Positions 56,077 to 64,000 of a DNA stretch of 64,000 nucleotides are shown in pieces; within the stretch, counting starts at the first letter, position 1; each line of letters opens with the position of its first letter. This stretch comes from Persicaria tinctoria (taxonomy: Eukaryota > Streptophyta > Magnoliopsida > Caryophyllales > Polygonaceae): the NCBI GenBank assembly GCA_037127255.1, contig JBANSL010000013.1:68627188-68691187 (forward strand), written 5' to 3'. Under the pieces are notes generated by a model. That model searched no databases. It had not been told where the DNA came from and saw only the letters and a program-made list of their open reading frames with translations. Both the position numbers and the translations under genes were made by a program.

Positions 56077-57172
56077 CAGCGGCGCAGCGCTAGGGGGAGC
56101 GAGAGGGAGCATTCGCCCCCCCCCCCCCCCTCCTCCGACGAATCACCTATAGTTGTTCTACTCGTCGATAGTTTCATTTTGATATATTATAAGCCTCAAT
56201 CTGATATCCGAGTAAAAATTATGAACGTTTGAAAGTTAAACACAGATTAATTATTTCAAATGTCTTTTAATAAATCACAATGCTTTTATATTTTACTTAA
56301 TTTGATATTTTGGTAATATAATTCAACCTAAGAGCTTCAAAAACAAGAGGTTATATTAAATTCGATAACTATATAAGAAATTATACCAATTTAAAGTTTC
56401 ACTACTAGAAAATGCTCTTATACTCTCGAAACTAACCTTGTACCCTCGACGACGCCCTCAAAATATACATTTGTGGTTATATATCATCTAAAAATAACCC
56501 TGATTTTATTTCAATGGTATTTAGGCTCCAAATATTTTTTCGAGCCCAAATTCGAGGGTATTGGCTACGATGGTACCCTCAAAATAATTGATAGCCAAAT
56601 ACTTAGAGGCTATATAGCTTTTTTCTAGTATTGTGTATCTTGATACGTGCATGCTAAGAGAATAACAAGTTACATATTGACTTTGTAGGTTTCAAATGAT
56701 ATATTTTTAGACAAAAAGAATGTTGTTATTGATTAAAATATATCAATTTTTTCGTTTTAAGAGACAAAAATATATAAGAACTAATAACAACACAGTTTTA
56801 AACTAAAACACCACCATTTTGAACAAAATATTGTGTTTTGAACTAAAAAAAAGTTGTCTATTGAAAAGCAAATGTTATGTCCTGACTCGGAAGAGGGAGT
56901 CATTCGGTGATAATCGAAAGAGGAGTAGACACAGAGGAAGGGGATGAGGATTACAGAGAGAGAATAAAGAGATTGGGGTAGAGATTAGGAGAGAGAGTAA
57001 GGTAAAGTGTTTGATTATTACTTGGATAACTCTCAATTACAACCAATAGGGTATTTATACCCTAACCCTAATGCCTAATATCTAATAAGGACATACAATA
57101 GGGTCATAACAGCAAATTAATAATTTGTATAAAACTTTGCGCCCCTTCGATAAGTTTTTGGCTCCGTCACTG
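56077..57172 (-). mobile_element. hAT-like transposon copy C (diverged), containing a solo LTR
   Basis: 56100-56250 matches the right end of copy A in reverse complement, with a poly(C) run (56117-56131). The far end reads GGCTCCGTCACTG, the inverse of CAGTGACGGAGCC. The flanks TCCATAGG and CCTAGTGT do not match, so the boundaries need checking. Confidence 0.5.
56873..57111. repeat. Solo LTR of the RRM element family
   Basis: 239 bp from TGTTATGTCC to GGTCATAACA with a perfect GCAAA duplication on both sides (56868-56872, 57112-57116). It holds the GGGTATTTATACCC TATA palindrome also present in the LTRs at 44530 and 47213. It formed by LTR-LTR recombination. Confidence 0.85.
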
Positions 57173-57600
57173 CCTAGTGTCTCGATCGACTGTTGTCGAC
57201 CGCCCAAACGTCGAACCCATTATCCGCCAAAATTAATGGCAGATTGTCCCCTGCGGCCCTGCTGCAGCTAGTATTACCAGTGATTGCGACGTCGGAAGTC
57301 GAGCGGCGGATGTTTCGGTGTGCGGATCTGAGTTTTGAAGGCCGTCGAGTTCGATAATTGTAGATGATAGAGAGATTTGAGATTTGAGAATGAAGGCTGC
57401 GTTTGAGAATGGAGGCTGCGTTTCTGGGATATGGCCATATGGGGAAGGGAAAAGGGATGGTATTTTTTGGGAGAAAAGAAGGTATTTTTGTCATTAATGT
57501 CATTTACCCTAAATAGATTTATTAGATTGGTGGACAATTAGTTAATTGAGTCCTTGAAAGTGACTGTATGAAAGCTCGATTAGTTATTTGTCTTACTCTC
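57173..57600. other. Unassigned sequence
   Basis: Moderately GC-rich with two overlapping minus-strand frames and a short imperfect repeat (GAATGAAGGCTGCGTTTGAG and GAATGGAGGCTGCGTTTCTG). No family recognised. Confidence 0.25.
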
Positions 57601-57601
57601 G

Positions 57602-58066
57602 TTATTTTGGATTTAAAAAAAAAACAATAATTGTCTCAATTTGTTTAAGATGAGGCAGCATGCATATATCTTACCTTTGGAGCGAAATTACATGAATATG
57701 TAAGCAGGGCAGAGCGAGAAAAAAATTAAGGGGGGCTCAACTATATTATTGGAAATTATTTTTTTAATATATATAAGATATAATTTTGTTATAAAAAATA
57801 TAGTATAAAACACATTAAATGTATGATTTAATTATCTATTTTATTTTGGATTAAAAAAAAAATTGTCTCAATTTGTTTAAGATGAGGTTGCATGCATATA
57901 TCTTAACTTTGGAGCGAAATTACATGGATATGTAAGTAGGGGTGGAGCTAGAAAAAAATTGAGGGGGGCTCAACTATATTATCGGAAATTATTTTTTAAT
58001 ATATATAAGATACAATTTTGTTATAAGGAATATAGTTGAAAATACATTAAATGTATGATTATAAAT
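57602..58066 (+). repeat. Tandem duplication, ~239-bp unit
   Basis: 57602-57840 and 57841-58066 are about 90% alike. The unit joins single-copy flank (S2) with the first ~135 bases of the hAT MITE, so duplication followed the MITE insertion. Confidence 0.85.
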
Positions 58067-58334
58067 AGCTATTTTAAGCTTAAAAAACTAAAAGGAGAAA
58101 AATCCATAAAATGAAGCTACGAGGATTTGAACTCAAGACCTAATCATTCAAATTCTCATTCCATATATACCAACTAAACTAAGCGCACTAATTGATTTAT
58201 TACTCTTTTTTACTTCTTCTAACCTTTATATTATTAAAAATTACCAAAAAAATACATATTTTTAAAGTTTTTGTTTACGTTTTCCTCTGACCCAGGGGGA
58301 TCGAGCCACCTCATGCCCCCTCCCTCCGCCCCTG
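57937..58334. mobile_element. hAT-like MITE
   Basis: 398 bp, left TAGGGGTGGAGCTAG, inverse right CAGGGGCGGAGGGAGG. Flanks TATGTAAG and TATGTTAG agree at 7 of 8 positions. A truncated duplicate of its left end starts at 57705. The paralogous segment near 30945 is uninterrupted. Confidence 0.82.
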
Positions 58335-58342
58335 TATGTTAG

Positions 58343-58621
58343 TAACCAAGGTTTTCTCCGATTTAATTAGCAACTTGACTGTTTGAGGGACCCATTAAAA
58401 ATGGATTAATTGGGTATATATAGTTTATTAAATGTAAAAATTATTAAAATGTAAATATTAAACTTAATTCTATATAAAAATGAGTTGTTGATTTTAAAAT
58501 AAGAATATATGCATGCTTTCCTCCTATAATATGATTTATGGCATTTTAATAACTTGATTATATATTTTGAATTTATAAATGAAACATGACTTTCAAAATA
58601 AATCATTGGATCACAAATAAT
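58343..58621 (+). repeat. Segment S2a
   Basis: Matches 30950-31029 plus 31480-31870 (direct) and 16120-16040 (inverted). AT-rich, noncoding. Reference copy for the MITE at 31030. Confidence 0.75.
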
Positions 58622-59256
58622 ATGGGGATTTGGCGTGGATTCGTCTTGGGAAATTTGAAACTATCAAATTAAATATGGGGATTTGTAGACTGATTGATTT
58701 GCAGATTGATTGAGTTTCTCTGGGGTACCATCGTCCGGGTCGAGCCGTGCTCCTTCGCGTCTTCCTTCATCTTTCCCCCTTTTCTTTGGTGTCGAAAACA
58801 TCGGCGTCGGAGGAGGCAGTGGAGAAGGCAGCGACTGTGGCAGATGTGGCGGCAGCGGTGGCGCCTCCGCCAGCGTCGGAACCATCGGCCCCTGCTTCTT
58901 CGCGTCTTCCTTCTTCTTTCCCCCTTTTCTTTGGTGTCGGAACCATCGGCATCGGAGGAGGCAGCGGAGAAGGTGGCGGCTATGGCAGATGTGCCGGCAG
59001 AGGTGGCGCCTCAGCCGGCGTCGGAACCATCGGTCCCTTCTTCTTCTTCGTGTCTTCGTATAACCTTCTGTTTGCCTGCTTCCTTTTTTTTCCAGCAAAC
59101 GGAAAACGTTAAATAACAACGAAATCTATTAAATAATAAGGTTAAGGGTATGGGGTGAAATGATTTATAACCTCAGGGGTACCACGTGAAAGGTGTAAAA
59201 CAATTGGTTACCGCGTGAATTAAGCGATACCTCGGGGGTACCTTATGAAATTTCCG
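58622..59256. mobile_element. Unclassified 635-bp insertion with 145-bp tandem repeats
   Basis: Absent from S1 and S3, so it is an insertion; GATAATAT-like sequence flanks it. Two complete ~145-bp GC-rich units (58753-58897, 58898-59045) and the start of a third encode Ala/Glu/Pro-rich peptides. Because 145 is not a multiple of three, each unit is read in a different frame, giving three overlapping plus-strand frames and one minus-strand frame. None resembles a known protein. Confidence 0.6.
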
Positions 59257-59412
59257 ATAATATAACTATAATTATGTTGATGCATAAATTATATGTTAAT
59301 TATATTTTCTATCCAATAATTATAAATTGATAATTTTTATAATTAGTTAAAAAGCAATTAAGTTTGTTATATAATTCAACTATAATCGTCTTATCATTCA
59401 ATAATATTAGAT
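59257..59412 (+). repeat. Segment S2b
   Basis: Matches 31900-32030 and the reverse complement of 16000-15895. Ends in the first copy of the retroposon target duplication. Confidence 0.75.
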
Positions 59413-60904
59413 CCCAGTATGAATTTGTTGATAAATCCCATATTTTTTTTGGGGGGCTTTCTGTGATCCCGGGACTTTCTTCCAGTTATCATCTCCCCTT
59501 TGTTCAATTTGGACTTCTAATCTCATATCTCAATCCAGGGCTTCGGTTCTTGTTCATCGTCTTCGATCTCTAAATCCCACTATTAGTGTTGTCTTGGTGG
59601 CGCCACTGCTTTCGGGTGGTGCTCGGTGGTCGTCACTGTTTTCCCTCGGCTTTAGTTAATTCCGCCGCCTATTGTTTCGAGGAGTTCCGGCTCCTTCGAT
59701 GGCCTGAGTAGCGGTCGCTTGCCGCCCCGCCATCTCCTCTTCCATTGTTTGCTTCTGTTTTCCGGTTTGGGTGGCTGGGGTCCGGCCCTGAGCCTCCCTT
59801 GTCCGTCTTCTCCGAAGTGGTTTAGTACTAGTGTTCCTACCTCTCCGCTTTCTCGCGGATCTGGCCCTCCCACTGGCCGCTCTCGTGGTCCCGGATCTGG
59901 TCCCCCTCGGGGATTCTGCCTCCTCCCTCTACCGGTTAGAATTAATTTCGTCTCCATCTCTGGGTCTGGCTCTTGCCGCCACCCTCGTTTGATCCTCTTG
60001 GCGTCGGAGGGTGTGCTTCCGTTCGCCATGGATTTCACCTTGGCAGGCTCTCGGTTGATCTTGCTAAATCAGTCCCGTCCGACCCGCCTTTCGCCGCCTG
60101 TCCTCGGCGTTCTGGCCTGTTCTCGGCACACCTATCACTCCCACTCGGCACTCGCTTGCCTTCCCGCACCTCCTGGTATGTGGTCGGCGTCGTCTTGGCC
60201 CTTGGGTTACAGATCCCGTTAGCTAGGTTGAAGTTTGCTCCTCTTTAGCTCGGGCCCCATCTTGTGCTTTGGGCCCAAGACATATCCTTGGGCCCAAAGC
60301 AGCCCGAACCAATATAATTAAAAAAAAAACATAAAATTAAATTTCAAAATAATTCCGGAATCCTCTTGCGTCCTTCGCCCTCTCGCGGTCGTGCTTCATT
60401 TTCTCGAGCTGGTTGGAGTTCTGTTTGTTGGTTCGTGGTTAGTTTCGGTTGAGGAGCAGTTCTGCGGCCCTGGTTGATCGAAGTGATCGTGTTGGTGGTG
60501 TTCGTGGTCTCCGAAGATCCTTCATCTAGGTGGAGGGAACGTCGTGTGATCCACACTTCCCCAGGAGTCGTCTTTGCCCTACGTGGATTTCTGCTTTCCG
60601 TCTTTCCGGCGGCGAGACATTGTGTCAGCTGTGCTGTCCCATGCGCTCGCTATCCACTTCGCCACGCCGGGTCTCCATCTTCTCGCTGTTGTGTCCGCTT
60701 GTTTGCTTAGGGTTTGGGATTTTCCGGGTTTGTTTTGTATGGTTCTGTTGATGTATTATGTGATTGTTTTCTGTTTCTCTGTTGTATTTCTTTTGCCATG
60801 TTGTATGTTTAGACGGCTTGCCGTCTGCCGACTTTATCGGCCTCTCGAGGTTCGGGCCTGTCCGGCCTCGAATTATTTCCTTATTAAAAAAAATAATAAT
60901 AATA
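59413..60904 (+). mobile_element. LINE-like retroposon (1.49 kb) with 17-bp target duplication
   Basis: A perfect 17-bp duplication ATTCAATAATATTAGAT lies at 59396-59412 and 60905-60921, and the element ends in A8 plus (AAT)n. The two paralogous segments lack it. These marks identify target-primed insertion. The body is GC-rich with several unrelated frames (59719-60222, 60574-60924) but no endonuclease or RT. An inner A-rich stretch at 60318-60350 suggests two joined parts. It may be an internally deleted LINE or a retroposed transcript. Confidence 0.85.
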
Positions 60905-60920
60905 ATTCAATAATATTAGA

Positions 60921-61510
60921 TTAAATAAATTTTGATAAATAAATATTTCAATAATAAAATTTTTATAGATAAATACTCGATTTTAGGGTCACTGTCCCCA
61001 CAAAACCAAACAAAAATCGATGTGAAATTGTCAATCCTTTGCAACTACGAGTAATTAGTGAAGCATGCAAGCCTTCAATAGATTATAGATCGATCAACGT
61101 AGTCTGCCACCTTGAATGTTCAATGAGAGAGACATATCAATTGGGACCCGCTTTTATGAGTTTTGACACTTTGTATCACTACGTACTTGGAGCAGACAAG
61201 AATCTCGGTCCCAACTCGATCGAAAACTCCATCCACCCAAATTAAATCAATTAATTAATCCAATCCCAAATGAATTAAATTCAAAATCAATCGAAACTGA
61301 ATGTATATGTGCGTGTGAGATTTAAACCTCAACCCTGAATTGAAGATCTGAGTTCAAGTTTTGAGAAAAGAACAGTTTAAAAACATATGGGAAGCGTTTA
61401 ACTCGTTATTATGGTTTACACACAAAAATAATATTCACATCGATCTAAAAAATTAAAACAGTGAACAAAGTGGTATTTCGCACAAAGTAGGATATGAGGA
61501 TGTTTTGCTA
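60921..61510 (+). repeat. Segment S2c
   Basis: Colinear with S1b (38600-38730, 39760-39930) and, inverted, with S3b (11310-10640). The block at 61140-61185 (GGGACCCGCTTTTATGAGTT and onward) is the best conserved. Noncoding. Confidence 0.78.
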
Positions 61511-61630
61511 GATAAATACAAATCTCCGCATTCTTATCCATAAGAACTCTTTTAATTAATAATGGTGTAGTAGGGACTAACCCTACCATCCTAGTTGTAT
61601 GAAACATACTCCGTATTTGCATGTCAACCT

Positions 61631-61685
61631 GACGTTTGAATCCATTGCACAATCAACATTTTGATTATTAATGGATTCAAACGTC
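61631..61685. repeat. Perfect 16-bp inverted repeat with 23-bp loop
   Basis: Arms GACGTTTGAATCCATT (61631-61646) and its exact complement (61670-61685). With one mismatch the stem extends three bases further. Confidence 0.9.
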
Positions 61686-61727
61686 GGGTTTATATGAAAC
61701 ACCAACAATTATTAAATAAATAAATAT

Positions 61728-61854
61728 ATATAATTATAAGTAAATATGTTGAATATAATCAAATTAATTATCCCCGATAAATCAAGAAGACATATAATTA
61801 TAAGTAAATATGTTGAATATAATCAAATTAATTATCCCCGATAAATCAAGAAGA
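61728..61854 (+). repeat. Tandem duplication of 63 bp
   Basis: 61728-61790 and 61792-61854 are identical by eye, separated by one C. A recent slippage or repair event. Confidence 0.92.
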
Positions 61855-61973
61855 TTAGGGAAATTAATTTTTATGAATTTAGTACAATTATTTACATTGA
61901 AATCGTAGATCTTCTAAATATGTGTGAAATATATCTTTAATAACTTAAGCAATTTTTTCTTATAACATTAAAA

Positions 61974-62300
61974 TTACTTTCTTGGATGAAAATCAATAAC
62001 ATTAAAAAAAAAAGATAAGAAAAACAGGGGGAACCAAAAAAAAACCTCGCTTTGTAAAAAAAAACAAAGAAATAAAAATAATAAATTAAAATAAATAAAC
62101 AAAGATAAGATAAGAAAAAAATGTCGGAAGAAAAAAAAACAAACCAAACCGCTAGAAAATAAAGAACAAACTGAAAAAAATGAAAAAAGAAAAAGATATT
62201 TAAAATAAAGAAGTAAGCGGTAGGGTGATTCGAACCCGGGCCATTTTACCCTCAAGGGAGGGTTTTACCTTTCATTACTACCACTCGGACATATGCAAAG
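61974..62300 (-). mobile_element. tRNA-derived SINE
   Basis: On the minus strand a tRNA-like head (62296 to 62217) has a box A region GTCCGAGTGGTAG and a perfect box B GGGTTCGAATC. These are 40-odd bases apart and typical of Ser/Leu-tRNA-derived SINEs. A T-rich body follows. It lacks a discriminating cloverleaf and carries no CCA, so it is not a functional tRNA gene. The 3' end is uncertain. Confidence 0.55.
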
Positions 62301-62514
62301 ATTCGAACCTTTTGTCAAATAACAAAAAGAGTTAAAAAACCGAATTGAATTTCATGGATGCGGAAGAAGGCCTATGATAATGGCAGGCCCTGTTTTGATT
62401 GATGTATGCAATTAATTCCAACAACTTAACTCGATCGATGTTTACATACCTGATGCGACCCATCTACTATATAGCTGACCTATATAGGTAGGTATATAAT
62501 ATATTGGCGAAAAT

Positions 62515-62680
62515 GCACAAAATCACCCTTTATTTTGCAATTAATCACCCCTTATTAAATTTTTTTTACTTAATCACCCTTTATTCACCTTTGTTTGCAA
62601 TTAACCACCCCTTATTCAAATTTTTTCACTTAACCACCCCTTATAAGAAATTATTTGCAAGTAACCACTCATCCTCCCAT
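62515..62680 (+). repeat. Tandem repeat, ~60-bp unit
   Basis: Units begin TTTGCAATTAATCACCCC, TTTGCAATTAACCACCCC and TTTGCAAGTAACCACTCA, with internal CACTTAACCACCCC half-repeats. The repeat suggests an end of a Mutator-like element. Confidence 0.8.
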
Positions 62681-62896
62681 TTTTCTTTAAATTAAACTTC
62701 TATTAAATTCAATAAAAGTAAAAGACGAAAATGCACCCAAATTTGTCTTTACAGTTTGTATTTATTATTATTTATACAAAATTACCATTAATGTATGCAA
62801 GTTATGCCCACCTCTGCTAGTAGGTCAGATGTAGTCATACCACTTTCGGTCATTGACGCTTTATTTGCATTCTCCTCTGGCAATGCTTGATAGTAG

Positions 62897-63110
62897 ACCT
62901 GTCTGAACACGATCCGAACCGGTCGACCCGACCCGAACGACCCGAAATTTTTTGGTCAAGAGCCGAAAATTTTGACCCAAATTTTTTGTCCTACCCGAAC
63001 CCGAAAACCGGGTAATTTTCTGGGTCATATGGGTTTAGACCCAGTGACCCGATTGACCCAGTAATTTTGATCCGATTGGCCCAATTGATCCGGTCGATTG
63101 ATTTATAATT
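62897..63110 (-). mobile_element. CGGGTC-rich MITE, copy 3 (partial, inverted)
   Basis: Begins AGACCTGTCTGAACACGATC. It carries the GACCCG words of the family in reverse orientation, then fades into AT-rich sequence near the family's central patch. Confidence 0.65.
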
Positions 63111-63345
63111 ATATATGATTAATTTTTTTCATGGAGATTCCAATTTATTGCATTTTATAATTACAATCACTTGATCTTTCATTTTCAAATCAACTTTTAT
63201 ATTTATTTGTATTGTATAATATTCTCTCCGATCGATAATATTTGATTTTTTATTTTTCATCACATTTTTAAGAGGATAAAAAAAACTCTAAAAAAACATT
63301 AAAATATTAAAACAATTCTATGCTTAATACTAATTGCATGAAAGT

Positions 63346-63797
63346 AGACCTGTCAAACGGGTCATTCCGGTCGGGTTCGGGTAGGGTCACTTCGGGTCTC
63401 GGGTAAAACGGGTCCCGGGTATTTCCGGGTTGACTAGAACCCGGGTTTGACCGGGTTTCGGGTCATTTCAGGTCGATTTCAGGTTTGTCAATTTTTTCCA
63501 TTTTAAATTAAAAAAATCATGATTTGACAATTTTCCAATAAATTTTAATTATATATATAAAAAATTAATTATATTTAATTAAAAATCAACCGGGTCAACC
63601 GGGTCACCGGGTCAATCGGGTCAAAATTACCGGGTCAATCGGGTCACCGAGTCGAAACCCAGATGACCCGGAAAATTTTCGGTTTTTCGGGTTCGGGTCG
63701 AAAAAAATTTCCGGGTCAAAATTTCCGGGTTCGGGTTGAAAATTTTCCGGGCGGTCGGGTCGGGTCGACCGGGTCGGGTTGTGTTTTGACAGGTCTA
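63346..63797. mobile_element. CGGGTC-rich Mutator-like MITE, copy 2
   Basis: 452 bp, about 95% identical to copy 1 by eye. Ends AGACCTGTCAAAC and TTTTGACAGGTCTA. A perfect 9-bp duplication CATGAAAGT lies at 63337-63345 and 63798-63806. Confidence 0.93.
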
Positions 63798-64000
63798 CAT
63801 GAAAGTATTTATTTTTAAAAAATTATTTAAAAATTTGATATTTTAGATATTTTTTAAATTTTATTAAAAATTACACGAAATAGTAAAAATCAAATATTTT
63901 AGGTCAAATATAGTATATAATTACAAGCGCTAAAACTTAAGAACCACGTCTTAAATTTTAGCATTTTAAAATTATCACAAAATTACCAAATCGTGATTTT

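Noticed and set aside
56069..57180. Target duplication for hAT copy C
   Set aside because: The 8-base flanks TCCATAGG and CCTAGTGT do not match, so the ends are only provisional.
58664..59119. Overlapping 151-, 140-, 121- and 117-codon frames as possible genes
   Set aside because: They are by-products of a 145-bp tandem repeat of 3n+1 length in an insertion absent from paralogous segments.
60344..60924. Frames of 60-116 codons in the retroposon as host genes
   Set aside because: They lie inside an element with target duplication and poly(A) tail, overlap each other, and show no known domain.
62217..62300. Functional tRNA gene (Ser/Leu type)
   Set aside because: Boxes A and B are good, but the acceptor stem does not pair and a T-rich body follows. 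Annotated as a SINE.

Overview
The window is AT-rich, transposon-dense DNA from the nuclear genome of a flowering plant. Evidence for this is the range of plant-type elements: Athila/Tat-like Ty3 elements primed by tRNA-Asp, Ty1/copia elements primed by tRNA-Met, a TRIM, Stowaway, hAT and Mutator-like MITEs, a LINE, long (TA)n runs, and one intron-containing gene for a small secreted protein with plant TATA and poly(A) signals. The species cannot be named from the sequence.

Layout. 1-6863: an internally deleted, minus-strand Athila-like element keeping gag, protease and an integrase tail. 7278-8610: a decayed LINE. 9561-11202: a hAT element with a MITE nested in it, then a Stowaway MITE. 11320-15080: AT-rich Helitron-like repeats. 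15087-15860: a truncated LTR element whose coding part is an RRM. 16200-16925: an LTR fragment. 17527-30019: a nested stack. An old plus-strand copia element was split first by a minus-strand copia (18304-21468) and then by a very young gag-only Ty3-type element (21580-26985) whose 1465-bp LTRs differ at two positions. 32160-33440: a copia gag fragment. 33501-38560: a nearly complete minus-strand Tork/Tnt1-like copia. 40380-42830: another Athila-like LTR with its 3' noncoding region. 44530-47436: an LTR element encoding an RRM protein in place of gag-pol, interrupted by a GATATC-packed MITE. 47440-48350: a foldback element. 48396-53090: a hAT copy split by a 4-kb Mutator-like element that itself carries a TRIM and minisatellites. 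53303-54634: the only convincing host gene, a two-exon gene for a secreted Pro/Tyr-rich protein. 55770-64000: further MITEs, a solo LTR, a retroposon with a 17-bp target duplication, a SINE head and tandem repeats.

Between the insertions lies a low-complexity noncoding sequence present three times: about 30.8-39.9 kb, 57.6-61.5 kb, and inverted at 10.6-16.1 kb. Each copy carries different insertions, so each serves as an empty-site control for the others. It is either an old local duplication or an unclassified repeat.

The strongest candidate for something undescribed is the RRM-coding LTR family: two coding copies plus a solo LTR. Next are the paired hairpins (constant loop, changing stems) in the 3' noncoding regions of the Athila-like elements. 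No pathway can be reconstructed; nearly all coding sequence is transposon-derived and most of it is broken.
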